Source of the DNA: Chlorokybus atmophyticus
Lineage: Eukaryota; Streptophyta; Chlorokybophyceae; Chlorokybales; Chlorokybaceae
Assembly: GCA_009103225.1 (NCBI GenBank)
Contig: RHPI01002504.1
Span: forward strand, 124,001 to 188,000
Length of the DNA stretch: 64,000 bases
Direction: 5' to 3'
The notes beneath the pieces were generated by a model. It saw nothing but the letters and a program-made list of their open reading frames with translations. It searched no databases and was not told the DNA's origin. Shown piece after piece: positions 40,901 through 52,574 of the stretch. Both the position numbers and the translations under genes were made by a program. How positions within the stretch are numbered: position 1 is the first letter of the stretch; every line of letters begins with the position of its first letter.

Positions 40901-42142
40901 CGCTCACGCCCATCCCACTCCCTTGTTGGTCTGTCTCTATCTGTCATGCGGTCTCTCGACCTTCCCCGAACCGTGTCCTGCTGCTGTCTGTCAAGTTCAC
41001 GATCCCTGTCGGACAAGCTGTCCGCGCGAGGTGGTGGATTGGATGGCAGTTCATCACGTGGTGCGCGACTGCGGCTGCGGTTTTGCCTAAGAGGTGCCTT
41101 GACACCAGGTGCATTGGTCTCCATTGGCGCCGCCTCGTCCTACACGAGCGCAGGTATACACATGGGTGCGTTTGTGTGTGTATGCGTGTGCGCACGCACA
41201 CGCGCTTGCGTGTATGCATCCGCGTGCGTGGGCATGCGCTTGTACGTTTCTGTACATGTGCTTGTGTGGGTGGGTGCGTATAAGTATGGGTGCATGAGTG
41301 CTTGCGCGAGCGAGAGGGCGCGCGTGTGCATATGTGGGCGAGTGCGCGGCACGCACTAAAATGCATGTGGCTGCAAGTGAGTGCACGTGTGCAAGTTCAT
41401 GCGCGCTTGCATGCCAAACATAAGAACGCACCTGCACTACCGCAGGCCGACGCACGCCCGCCTCACCTCTGCACGACAAACACCATGACATGAGTGACAG
41501 CCATGGCGCTGTGGCAAACTTGCACAGGATGCATTGCCATGCTACGCACTGCAGCTGGGCCTTGTAAGTTAAGAAGCTGCTCAGTGTTTTGCATAGAAGC
41601 ATGGTGAACATGGCAGATCTCAAGCTGCAATGCACAGCAACGACACAGCAGTTGCAGCCACATTTTGATTGCACGCAGGCTCCTGCATGGGACGCAGGCG
41701 GCTGTGATGGCATGACAAGAAAAGTGCGATGACACGACAAGAACACAAACGCTGAACGACTATCTCTCTTACAAAGCCGTGCTTGTGTTCCTTGGCTGCA
41801 CATAATGCTTCACAGGTCCACATGCACACGCGCCAACCTGCATGCGCAACTTCAACAAACTACCGACCTGTTTCGCTTCCAATGTCTACCACCGTCGGAA
41901 TTATTGCTGTCATCTTCGTCCGCATCTTCGACATGATCAGCAACGACGCGCGGTTGCTGCTGCTGTTGCTGTTGCTGCTCATCCGCAGCTCTGTCCTCTT
42001 GGTCTGCCCTGCGAAGTGCCCCGCCCAGAAGAGGACTGCCGCCCTCGCTCGTTCCACTCGACGTGTCACTGCTGGACTCGCTACCACCCCTTGTAGACGG
42101 CCTCCGGGCGCTCATACCGCCCACGCCGCCCACCCCACCCAT
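37956..42142 (-). CDS. MTB: METTL14/MTB subunit of the mRNA m6A methyltransferase
   Basis: Fifteen exons on the minus strand, all in phase, 810 aa: 42142-41868, 41468-41432, 41139-40616, 40519-40469, 40397-40190, 40122-40083, 39966-39805, 39688-39635, 39550-39326, 39260-39178, 39109-38978, 38856-38763, 38681-38492, 38390-38224, 38146-37956. METTL14 partners METTL3 and binds RNA in the nuclear m6A writer. The C-terminal MT-A70 domain has [97 protein letters not shown] and [18 protein letters not shown] replaces the catalytic DPPW of METTL3, as expected of the non-catalytic partner. The N-terminal half has Ser-rich, Gln-run, RD/RE-repeat and Gly/Arg (RGG-like) and Gly/Met/Pro segments. The exon ending at 40616 uses a GC donor (AG|GCAAGT). 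Confidence 0.95.
40703..40832. repeat. CCCTAT hexanucleotide repeat encoding an Arg-Asp tract
   Basis: CCCTAT/CCCTATC units run through METTL14 exon 3. On the minus strand ATAGGG-type units read in frame as alternating basic and acidic residues (DRDRDRDR), so the microsatellite is coding. Confidence 0.85.
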
Positions 42143-42437
42143 GCCACCGGCAACACCACAACCATGCCCTAAACCCAAAACTAAACCCTAGTGCAAGCGA
42201 ACGTTAAAGCAGCAGAACATACGTTAAGGCTGATGGGAGATTGCACTTTTAGTTGTAACCATACGTAATGTAGTAACGTGCGCAGACCGCAATCCAACCC
42301 TAAGCTTCAGTTCAAGGGCAGGGTTTTGGGCGTGGGCGTGGGCGTGGGCGGTGGCGGTGGTGGTGTCTGTGGTGCTGGTGTTCAAGGTGTGAGGCTACTT
42401 GGCTTCGAGATGCGGAAGTGGTGAAACGCCCGCTAGC
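42143..42437. promoter_or_regulatory. Shared divergent upstream region of METTL14 and ERD2, with telo-boxes
   Basis: 295 bases between the two starts. CCCTAAACCC at 42167-42176, AAACCCTA at 42183-42190 and AACCCTAA at 42296-42303 are three telo-box or telomere-like motifs. Confidence 0.6.
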
Positions 42438-44657
42438 ATGGCCTCCGACACTGCCCGGCTGGGGAAAGGCGGGGTGCAGGGGGTGGTGAGATGGCTCAAG
42501 CACCAGCCTCCAAAGACCAAGGTGCAGCGCTGGGTCTGCGTTCTCATCAAATATATAAACACAAGCAACTCTTGTTCAGTTTGTAAAGCTTTGTACATTG
42601 GTGTTTCAGCTGTGCGAAGCAAGATTCATTGTCTCATCCTGCATGACCTCCATACCAAGTTTGGTGACTGTGTCCTGCAATGATAGTGCATCATGCTGAA
42701 CGCAAGTGCAGCTGGCACTTACGGCCGCAAGCCTCCGATATTGCTATCTACTTTTCCTCAATAATGAAACAAGTGTTCAAGAAGTAACGGTTTGTTTGCA
42801 TTAGTCCTCTCAAGCACATTGAGCAGTCTGACGTCGGCACAATGACTTTTGCGCAGTGTTATAAGCACGACGCCGATAAATGACAAAGCACACTATGTTG
42901 ATGCTTGCATGCCGGCATATCGTGTTTGCAATCATCATTGTTTGTCGTGCTTGTTGTGTTATGACATGGTGCGCGGCGTGTTCCATGTTGTTAACAGAGT
43001 ATGTGATACCCATTCTATCGTATGCATGTTGAGTAAGACTTCAACTGTGCCGTGTGCACCATAATCAACTCAGGTTGCTTTCTGATGTTGCAGGGTATAT
43101 TGTCGGCTGTCGCAGCTCTACTTGCCCTTCTGCTCCTGTACCTAATAGTTGAAGACCATGACAACTTGTTTATACTGGCGGAGACTGTGCACGCGCTGGG
43201 TATTACGGTTCTACTCTACAAGTTGATTCGAGAAAAGTCTTGTGCAGGTTGGTTGGTGAAGTATGGTGCTGGGATGAGCAGCACATGTTGCAAGTTTTTC
43301 AGCCTTGTGTTCTCGGTGAACTCTTTACCATGTCATTGAAGGATGAGATTTGCCTGCCTCCTGCATGTAACAGATTGTCCACTTGTGCAGGCTTGTCGCT
43401 GCGCTCGCAAGAGTTGACCGCCATTTTCCTTGGGGTACGATTGTACTGTAGGTGAGTTTCATGTGCACTGCGTGCACAGGTAGCCGCCATGTCTATCCTT
43501 CCTGCTGTGTCTTGGTTTCACAAGGTACCAAGTGCATCACTACGAAAGCAAGCACATGTGAACAGACATTCTGGTTACCCATCAAAGCAAGCCAGGCTGT
43601 TGCGGTCACATTGGAACCGTAGTCCCTTGCATCCAGCATGTGCACCGCTTATTGTACCTGAACAGAATCTTGCAGCCTAGTGTTCTCAGTTGTGAATGGC
43701 CTGGTGGCCACTGTATGTGTGACACATATTGGTGCCTGCAGTTTTGTGATGGAGTACGACATACACACGCTGCTGGATCTGGTCACTCTGGCGGTCACTG
43801 TTTGGGTGATTTACATGATGCGCTTCAAGCTGCAAGCCTCATACGCGGCAGACCTCGACACTCTCCAACTGCCCTACATAGTAAGGCAGCTAGCAAGGCA
43901 CACTGTTTACAAAGTTGTCACATTTGCGTCTGTCAAGTGCGTTGACAGGGTGCACTTGCAGGTAATACCGGCTGCTGTTATGGCACTGGTAATCAACCCC
44001 AACACCAACCATAAATACTTTTATAGGGTAAGCAGCCGCTCTTGCTTTGCTGCATACTGTGTTATGTCTAACTGTACAACGCTTGACAGGTTTTGTGGGC
44101 GTTCTGTGTGTATGTAGAGGCGGTCTCAGTACTGCCTCAATTGCATCTCATGCAGAACACTAAGGTATAGTGCGCTTGCACATTGGAGGTGTCATCATTG
44201 ATGCACACTGTGCAAGCGTTGAACAGTCTTCAAGTCTTGACAGGTGGTTGAGCCCTTTACAGCGCATTACGTGTTCTCACTCGGTGTAGCACGCTTTCTT
44301 TCCTGTGCACACTGGGTCCTACAGGTCAGGACTGTGGGTGGCTGTGCTAGTCAACACTGACTTGAGAAATGTGTATCTTCGTTGTTGACACATGTGTTTT
44401 GCAGGTGATAGATGGCAACTCGTTTTTGATGAGCATGCTGGGGTCCGGTCTTTGGCCTTCTGTGGTGCTTCTGTCTGAAGTGGTTCAGACATTCATCCTG
44501 GCAGACTTCTGCTACTATTACATAAAAAGGTCAGGCCGCATTTGTCATGCACATGTCATGTGATGCCAGTGCTTGCTTGCCTGATGTGTTTCTGGTGATA
44601 TTTGGCAGCATGATGGCCGGTTCATCTGTTGTGCGGCTACCAGCAGGCGTGGTTTGA
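42438..44657 (+). CDS. ERD2: ER lumen protein-retaining receptor (ERD2/KDEL receptor family)
   Basis: Nine exons: 42438-42521, 43094-43247, 43391-43451, 43742-43880, 43962-44027, 44090-44164, 44244-44324, 44405-44529, 44609-44657; 277 aa, in phase. ERD2 is a seven-helix Golgi membrane protein that returns KDEL/HDEL proteins to the ER by COPI vesicles. Signatures are DHDNLFILAETVHALGI, YKLIREKSCAGLSLRSQELTA, VRLYCSFVMEYDIHT, DFCYYYIKS and, unusually for the short form, an N-terminal extension (GKGGVQGVVRWLKHQ) as in the plant ERD2-like proteins. The C-terminus (SSVVRLPAGVV) also matches plant ERD2-like members rather than the short di-lysine-tailed receptor. It may therefore be the ERD2-related-protein branch rather than the classical receptor. 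Confidence 0.93.
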
Positions 44658-46409
44658 GCCTTGCTTGTAATCTAGGCTAGTTGACCTTGGGATGAAGCAT
44701 GGTTTTGGAGCGTGATGATAGTGTTGCCAGCCAATAGTGAGTTGCCAAGCCAAGGTAATCTGAGGTGTCAGCATCAGCATTCAACATGCTTGATAAGCAG
44801 CGCCGGCTGCATCAGAAGCAAGGGAGAGGTTGTGTGATGCATAAGCATTTCAAGAGATTGTTCGTGGTTGAATCACGCACATCAACCATACAGCGTATAC
44901 ATGCATATGGTATACAAAGTATATGGCACAATGTGTGGTGCATGTCAATGCACAGCTACGCAGCACACATTATGCAACACGCAGTCAACACCCATGGCTG
45001 ATAGGCAAAGCAGGAATACTTTCAACTACACCCGGTGCCCCTTAACTTGCTATGCCAAATGTGCTGCGCTTACAAGTAAAGATAGCGTTCAAGCACAGAC
45101 ACGTGTGGTTTCAACCTGATTGCTGTTTGCAACCAATCGTGCCGGTTCCCAATCAACGCAATTGCTGATTAGCAATCATGGTTATTGAGACGAGAGCTAG
45201 CATGCACGGTGCCATCCGCGTCCGAATAACGCGGGCACTTAAACGCAATCGCCGTGTTTACCACTTCGTAACCGAGTGATTATGTGAAAACTAGCACGGT
45301 TGGTTGTAACTTGCAAGTAATAGTAATAGCAATAAGACCACAGCAATGCATAGTACACAACAGATGGAGGCCAATCAGTCAAGCCGGCAAGCACCACACA
45401 ACATGTATATATTTTCTTGGTATGACATGATAGCAAGGTTATGGCTGTATACAGCTTGCAATTGCAATGTCATTAGATTTGGATCGCTGCTTCACTTGTA
45501 AATGTTGAAATGCAACGGATGGCACGCAACAGCGCTATATAATACTGATATACTTTATGTTAAACACACCTGTACATGATTGTGCATGCAGCTACACTTC
45601 ACTCAACCCACAAAAGTTCTTAAGTCGCAGAGACTTAGCATGGAGTGCATAAACGTTTTTGAAAGGCAACTTGAGTTGTTAACTCGTTGTTGATGTGAGA
45701 TTGTTACTTTGTACAAAACAAGCGAATGCATGCAGTAGAGCTATGCTATGATGAATGTATATGATGAAACACAAGGCTCCAGAACAAAAGTAAACACATC
45801 ATAATATATGTGGTTGATTACATGGCCTTTTACACACACTTGCATCTTCTAAAAAAAATGGCATTGTTATTCTACAAGTCACTCAGTTTGCATTAACAAT
45901 GGTATGTATACATGGTGACAACTTTGCTATGCATAACACAGTGTGTAGTGCATAGCCTATGTGATAGAATAATGTTATGCTTTTAAAAACACATTGCAAA
46001 CATACAGATTCATGCGTTGGTGTATGTACGGAGCACACTTTGTGGAAGAAGTAACCCGGTTGCTGGATGATATGCAAGCGCAAGGTTACAACCGACGCAC
46101 GCTCCCCTCCAAGCTACGTTTCATGATGGATCAAGCCAGGATTCGTGTTTGATACTACACATAGACACTTGTTCCAGCTTATAGCAAGTGTAGCAACACA
46201 TGCTGGTTACGGGTGAGGTGGGGTGGATGATGCATCCATACATGCATGTATGCACTGCAACACCAGTGGGGAGCATGATATGCCCGCTGTTGGTTTGTGT
46301 CCATGCTTATCTTACGGTTGATGCACTGCCTGCATTAACCTAGCGGCCATACATGACAATGCTTGCAGCATTTGTGAGTGGTGAGAATTGGCAGCGGTAT
46401 AAGGAGCTG
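44658..46409. other. Intergenic, no gene seen
   Basis: 1.75 kb past the ERD2 stop. No exon structure, RNA gene or repeat recognised; composition falls toward AT-rich. Confidence 0.5.
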
Positions 46410-46940
46410 TCATAGCGAGTGGCAGTGTCACAGCCCACTCGACCATAAAAGACTTGGTGCTTTTATGGTCGGTATTTGTGGTAATTTCATGTACCTTCCC
46501 GTTACATTCCCCCCCACTTAAGAACGCTGACGTCCTCGGCAGCTAGCTCCCATCAGCCCAGGGGTCTGATTAGGGTCGGTCACCGGCCCCACCACTCAAG
46601 GACCGGCCAGTTTAGGCCCATACCGGTCAACGCGCTCATAGCGCGCCGCTGCCGGTCCCACAAGTTGCGTCGCCGCGATAGGCAGGTCGCGCCCTGCCGC
46701 GCCGACTGAACTGGTCAGTTCGGCGCAACTGCCATTAGGCAAGTCGCGACCTATTGATAATGGCACTTATAAAGTGACCATTTACGATGTTATTGGATCG
46801 AGAAACAACGACCGCGGAGTTTGTGTGCAAGGCGAGAATCGAACCCGGGTCTCAAGCTCCTATGAATGTCACAGCCCACTCGACCATAAAAGACTTGATG
46901 CTGTTCTAGTAGATTTATGGTATGTACCTTCCCGTTACAG
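46410..46940 (-). repeat. tRNA-derived (SINE-like) repeat with duplicated ends
   Basis: On the minus strand 46886-46876 reads TGGTCGAGTGG (Pol III A box) and 46844-46836 reads GTTCGATTC (B box), the spacing expected of a tRNA-derived promoter. The outer segment CACAGCCCACTCGACCATAA plus AAGACTTG occurs twice (about 46430 and 46870), and ATGTACCTTCCCGTTACA also occurs twice (about 46491 and 46921), so the 450-bp core sits between direct repeats. I could not fold a normal tRNA (the anticodon stem does not pair), so I do not call a tRNA gene. The core is GC-rich (46,540-46,740). Confidence 0.45.
46440..46471. repeat. Perfect 12-bp hairpin
   Basis: CGACCATAAAAG and its exact reverse complement are separated by eight bases. 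One arm overlaps the A-box-like sequence of the surrounding repeat. Confidence 0.9.
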
Positions 46941-48239
46941 GCAGTGCGGGGGCTGGTTGTCCGCATCAGCAATGTCCACCTCTCGGTCGTGGGCCTAACC
47001 TCTCCCCTCCTCTACTCTGTGTCTGTGCGCACTCTTGCACAGGCACCAGCCCATGCTTCACTTCTGCTGCTGCTGTCTTAGTCTCATACTGCGCACAGAA
47101 TCCAGCCCCCTAGCCTTGTATAGCTAGATTGCTTGCGCTTGAGGTTGTAATTTCTGGTGTCTTGCTTGTTTACTAATCTGGCCCCTTTATGTTCGATACA
47201 CTACCCTATTGCGTTGATACACAATGGTTACATACTTAATGCTTGTTATACTTGTTGCAATCATGGCATTGCATTGTTAATTTACATGTGGGCGAAGGTA
47301 ATAATCGTTTGAATGGCCATGCATGCATGCCTAACGGGGTAGGTGTATATATATAAGTATATATAAAAATATATATATATATACATATATATGTATATGT
47401 ATGTACATACATACATATACATATAGATATATATTATATTAATATATATAATAAGATATATATGTGTATATGTGTATATATACATATATATATATATGTG
47501 TATGTGTGTGGTTAACGCCGTACGTAGTGAGCGGCATAGCTGCAGTGAGATATCGTATCCCGCTGGTGATGTGCCACATCAACATGCGGTAAGTTGAAGC
47601 ACGATGAGGACGGTGTGATGAAGTTGTGTATGTCACCTTGGTGCGGATTGACTTGCATGTGCATTAGCCACCTGGCAACTTTTGCACGTATCAAGAACAC
47701 ATGGGCTTTATGCTGAAAGGGACCGCTATTGAGCTAACATAACAAGTCTTACCAATTGTGTAAGTTGCAAACAAGGTCAACATAATCATGATGTGCATCG
47801 GGACAAAGAGTAACTCAAATTGTGCAATAGCGCCCGCCATGTGTGCCAGCCATTTGACAACAACAGGTGCTGAGCGCAAGGTGTTGAAAGATGACACTCA
47901 ATCATGATAATCAGCAGCAATACATTAACAGTAACGATGATCGTGAAGTTATGGCGCATTCGTACCTACTCACATAGCCGATGTTGTACCTCGAACCCCC
48001 AAATAACGGAGTGTAACGCGCACTCGCATAGATGGCAACGGCTGTGTACATAAGTCTTAAGAGCTGATGTGTGTGTGGTTGGACCATTGTGATGTAGTGT
48101 GCGGTGTGTGAGCGTGCAGTGTAATAGGGAGCAACTCGCGCAGTGTGGTACATTAATGTACATACAATACAATACACTTGGCACTTAATTGATGCACGTA
48201 TACACATATGATTATGCTCACCTCCAGTTTGAAATCGTG
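46941..48239. other. Intergenic, with a TA-rich microsatellite
   Basis: A long TATA/TACATA-rich tract lies at about 47345-47510. The rest shows no coding or RNA signal. Confidence 0.6.
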
Positions 48240-48498
48240 GTTTGCCGCGCCGCGTGACGTGATGCGCGTCGTGATGTGACGCCGCCGTGTACCTGAAACA
48301 ATGCGTCTATCTTAACGTGTGTGTATGGTGCACATATAAGGCGTCTTCTATAGTGCCACCTACTTCTAATCGTACGGTACACAGGCCCCGTGGTCCATTG
48401 TAATCTATAGCAACGGTGGATATTGCTTGTCTTATTCTGTAGCTTAATCTTTACCTTAACATGTATGTGTCTTAACGTTATTATGTCATACCGCCATG

Positions 48499-48539
<41 letters not shown>

Positions 48540-48745
48540 GTGTAGTTTACCGCGCCGCGTGATGTGATGTACGTCGTGATGTGACGCCGCCGTGTACTGA
48601 GACGCCACATGTATCTTAACGTGCGTGTATAATGCACAAATAAGGCGGCTTTTAAAGTGTCGCCTACTTGAGAACGTACGATGTTTAGGCACCGCGGTCA
48701 ATTGTAATCTATAGCAACGGTGGAAATCATTCTTCTTTATCTGTT
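48240..48745. repeat. Imperfect ~305-bp tandem duplication with a TA run
   Basis: The sequence from CCGCGCCGCGTGACGTGATG at about 48247 to AATCTATAGCAACGGTGGA at about 48420 recurs at about 48551-48724 with substitutions. A (TA)n run (48500-48536) separates the copies. It is non-coding in every frame. Confidence 0.8.
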
Positions 48746-48817
48746 AAGTGCATTTGGCGTCACATAATGTGATGTATATTATGAATGTGATGCACGTAGT
48801 GCGTGAGGCCGCCGTAT

Positions 48818-48844
48818 CCGTAACCGTAACCGTAACCGTAACCG
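48818..48844. repeat. CCGTAA hexamer repeat
   Basis: Four and a half consecutive CCGTAA units, followed by degenerate versions (CCCGTTACCGTAATCG). It is not the CCCTAAA plant telomere unit. Confidence 0.85.
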
Positions 48845-49212
48845 AGCCCGTTACCGTAATCGTGAAGCCTTAGGTTACTGATGGCGGCTGATAAAACCGG
48901 CGTCTCACAACCGAATTATTGTGTCTAGAGAGGCGGTGGCGGCGGCAAAACGTCAATTGTGGGTCTATTAAATTTTCAACGATTCGCAACAAAAATATTG
49001 TGTTGTCACAAAACCAGAAGTAGCGGCGGTTTCGAAACGTTGTTTGGTATCGTTGGCCACTAGTTTCGTCGTTACTGTCCGTTTGTTCACCATCAGCATG
49101 GCTACTAGCCCTCGGTGGTACACCCGCGTTGCGATTGCACATCTCATTGAGGTACATAAGTAAAAGTTTGCACCTGAAAATGATGTCATAACTATGAACG
49201 TTGACATGCAGG

Positions 49213-49557
49213 ATGGATGCTACGCTGTATCCATTTCTTCCGCCTGCTGATGCATTGCAAATTGCCGCTACTGTCAATCCGCAGTCCGCATTTGCTCACA
49301 TGCCGCAGCAACGCACTGGTTGGATGAAGAAAAAGCAATTCAGGCTGGCCGCCACTTGATGATGCTACACGCTTTGCTTTTTCGTGTTTGGTGTCAATGA
49401 TGGAGCATTGTAATCCTCATGGGATCCAGCTTGGTGGTATTATGCGGGTGTGTCATATTGCTAGCATAGATTACCGAAGCACTGAACCCACCAATCCCGA
49501 TGAACTTCAGTGGTATAAATTACAAAAGATGGCTTCGCGTCATCCGGTCAAAGATTA
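49213..49557 (+). pseudogene. Undetermined coding remnant upstream of the LTR element
   Basis: An ORF from ATG 49213 (MDATLYPFLPPADALQIAATV) stops after about 49 codons. A protein-like frame then runs on from about 49352 (DDATRFAFSCLVSMMEHCNP, PTNPDELQWYKLQKMASRHP) to a stop near 49557. The two could be one broken gene. No family is recognised. Confidence 0.3.
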
Positions 49558-50140
49558 AGTCAACGCAAGAGGGGTACGTTTCTCAATCTTGAATGATACA
49601 CAGACCAATGTAAAAATTCTGGTATTGACAGGTTCTAGACCGGAACCGGACCGGAACCGGTGGAGAAAATAAAAATTCACGCATATCATGCGTAGTACCT
49701 CATAATGTTCGTGTTGAATTGGTGGCGGTCTCGATGTGCTGAAGGCATACAGCCTGCAATTGGCAAATGGGACAATTACCCAAATGACGAAAGCTCTGAA
49801 CACCGTAAGCATCCAATGTTAAACACAGCTGCCGGATTGCATGTGTCTTATTCTATATTGACGTAGTTGTTTTTATGCTGCCGAGTTGGAGATTTTTGTG
49901 AATGCTTTAACCGTATTCTTCCGCAAACACGATCAGCGGCTGTTTGTGCGCTTGGAGGATGCAGCGTTTGTTTTGAGCGCACGCAAAGCGCAGTGTTTGC
50001 AGAACTTGTGAACTTGTATAACGCGACATGTAAGGATGTTGATGTCAGCGAGGACATCAATGACGAGTCAGCAACGTGGGATCTCATAAACGGTGGGTAA
50101 TTTCAATGTTTATTCGCGTGTATCTTTGTGTTAATGTATC

Positions 50141-50740
50141 ATGCGCAGGTCGCTTGCGTGCTCAGCTCCCAGATTGGTGTATTCTACTGTTGCTAATATG
50201 CGAGTTGTTCCGCTCAGCATTGAATTGCATCGGCCGGATGATACCGAAGACCCCGAAAACCGACGGTTTCACGAAAGCGACGATGATGATGACATCAAAG
50301 AGGATCATGTTTATAAAGAGCCTGAACCCACGGGAAATGAGAATGATTTAAGATCGTCGTTGTTGGCGAGCACTAAAAATCTTATTCTGATTGTTGACGC
50401 CGATTATTCGGCGATAAACAACTGGCGAAGACGGGCTGTATGGTTTTGGAGTATGTGTGCTCAAGATTGCCGCGTAAATAGACTCCAATCCGGCCCGGAA
50501 ATCTTCATCAGCCGCGGCGATTTCATTTGGGCCCATTGCATCGCCCTCAACTCGAGCACGCCAATGTGCATTCAGCAGATCGAAGAGACAATGCGAGCTG
50601 ATTTTAAGTTAGCGCGTTCGACTGCTGCTGCTGTACCCTGCATTCATCAACCTCGACCACTCGCTTTGCCAGCACCTCAGCCCGCCGGTGCCATTGACGC
50701 CAGCCGCAAACGCCGTAGACAATTACCGCTCACAGCCTGA
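50141..50740 (+). CDS. Undetermined 199-aa ORF
   Basis: Open from 50141 to 50740 and possibly an exon, since a good acceptor (ATGCGCAG) precedes it. The middle is strongly acidic (HESDDDDDIKEDHVY), followed by NLILIVDADYSAINNWRRR, a Pro-rich stretch, and a basic tail (SRKRRRQLPLTA) like a nuclear localisation signal. An upstream frame (49867-50100) with cysteines may belong to it. The family is not recognised. It may be part of a mobile element into whose neighbourhood the LTR element inserted. Confidence 0.35.
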   Translation: MRRSLACSAPRLVYSTVANMRVVPLSIELHRPDDTEDPENRRFHESDDDDDIKEDHVYKEPEPTGNENDLRSSLLASTKNLILIVDADYSAINNWRRRAVWFWSMCAQDCRVNRLQSGPEIFISRGDFIWAHCIALNSSTPMCIQQIEETMRADFKLARSTAAAVPCIHQPRPLALPAPQPAGAIDASRKRRRQLPLTA

Positions 50741-51094
50741 GGTATTCGCATTTTCAATTTTACTAAGTCGAAGTGCATTTGGTTCTAATTCGATGCAGTT
50801 ATTGCGGGACTTAGCTCCACGTCCAAGATGAAGAGCCTGGGACTGCCGCAACATCTGTGAAGGTCGACGAGCCGGTCGCCAACCTCGTCGAGTACCCGCG
50901 AGTTTGTCAGCATTTCTCACTGCAAATAACTTAATTAAAGATATATATTTACATTAAACTACACGAAGATATCCATCGAACAAATGTGCGTGTTTCATGA
51001 AAAAGAACGCAATAAAGGTTAAATTATATTTTATACTTCCGGTCATTGAGCATGTGTTGCAATGAAAATACTTGATATCAATACGTCAGCAGGC

Positions 51095-51099
51095 GCCGC
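51095..51099. repeat. Target-site duplication GCCGC, left
   Basis: GCCGC directly before the left LTR, repeated at 58056-58060 directly after the right LTR. Five bases is the usual size for Ty3/gypsy integration. Confidence 0.85.
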
Positions 51100-51640
51100 T
51101 GTAACGGGAGCAATAATAATAGGGGTAATTTGGCTACCTAAATAACACATTATGAATAAGTATCTAAATATGCTTATTTACACCTTTTTTCTACGGTTCC
51201 TCGCTTATTAAAGGCTATGATGCTTTATCATAGCTTAAATAAGTTCCATTGGGTGTGAAATCGCTTATTCAAGCCTAATTAGTATCACATTTACTTAAAT
51301 GTGATCACTATCTCGTTAGGTATCTTACGATATGTATGTTTCGATAGGTACCTTATCGATAGGTACCTTATTTGAGATGTGATTGGGCTCGAGCTAAATT
51401 TCCTAACTACCCTATCTGTAGGGTCGATGTCTAATTGTGAGTTAATTATCGAGAGGTACATATTTGATATACTCTTGATATTTGAGGTCACATCAGTTTG
51501 ATGTGACTTCAAACTGATGTGACCTCACCATCAATTCTCTGCTCAGTGGCGGCCACGCCGCTGAAAGGCTGATCATAGGCGGTGTGGGTGTTGGGGTGGA
51601 GGATTGAAGGGGAATCACCGGCGACGGTGGTGTTGTTACA
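51100..51640 (+). repeat. Left LTR, 541 bp
   Basis: Begins TGTAACGGGAGC and ends GTTGTTACA (TG...CA). It contains several GATAGGTACCTTA repeats and an inverted repeat around AGGTCACATCAGTTTGATGT. It aligns along its length with the right LTR, with scattered changes. Confidence 0.93.
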
Positions 51641-52574
51641 TTGGTATCCAGAAGCGGGGGGGTGATGTGGGTGCTTATAGGGGGCGGCGACCTGCTTTCG
51701 GCCATTTAGAAGGCGGCGGCGGCGACCTCCTATTCGTCCATGCAGCCCAAGCTTCAAGTCAGCTTCCCTACGCTACCTCAACGTTGAAGCCACCCATCAA
51801 AGAGGTGGCCTCTGCACGTGTGAGGTACCGTCACACACGTCGGTGACTTGCGTGCTTGCCTGCTTGCCAGCTGCACGTGTGTATTTTCATGCACATCATT
51901 CAGTGACTTGCCAGTGTATAAGTGCAGCTTGCTAGTTTGCCATCACTGCTTGTCACGCTTAGTGCACTATCATTGTTTGCAGTGATTGCCTTACATTGCA
52001 TGCGGTGATTGCTTATCATTGTGCTTGCCAATGCATGTCACAGTTGGTCACTGTACGGCTTGCATGTTGCATGACTGTGACGTACCTGTGACCAGGCCAG
52101 CTGCTTTTCTTAGTCGCTTGACCCGGGTCCACAAGTTTCGAACCAAGCTGTTCCCAAACCCTGCCCCTCTGGCTTCGGCCTGGAGATCGTGACTTGGTTA
52201 GGATAGTTTTGGGGAAGTTTTAGGACATTCTGTTCACAAACTCTGTTAGTCTGAAACCCTCCCCCTCTGGCTTCGGCCTGCAGATTGGGACTTGGTCGAG
52301 GACAACACAGGGTTAAGACATCCTGATTCCATTCAGACTTGTTCTGTTTGATGACACTCCAAATCCAACCTTTCTGTTTTGGGACTGGTTTGAACTCTGT
52401 CTGGGACTTTTACAACTTAAGGTCATTTTTATCCTCTCGTTGAACCTGGTCCATTGGTGAGGTTCTGACCATTCCAATTTGCCTGTTTTGCAGATAAATG
52501 GAAGAGAACTCGGTGCCCACCTAAAAGAAGGAAAGCTCGCAAAAAGAGCAATTATCCCGTGAGGAGGAGTTTCC

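Noticed and set aside
40145-41124. Separate SR-like or RD-rich protein genes between 40.1 and 41.1 kb
   Set aside because: The frames join by splicing with correct phase into the METTL14 N-terminus, including one GC-AG intron.
46800-46920. A tRNA gene (Met-like CAT triplet) on the minus strand
   Set aside because: A and B boxes are present, but the anticodon and acceptor stems do not pair; a tRNA-derived repeat fits better.
48818-48844. Interstitial telomere repeat
   Set aside because: The unit is CCGTAA, not CCCTAA or CCCTAAA, and only about 4.5 copies are present.
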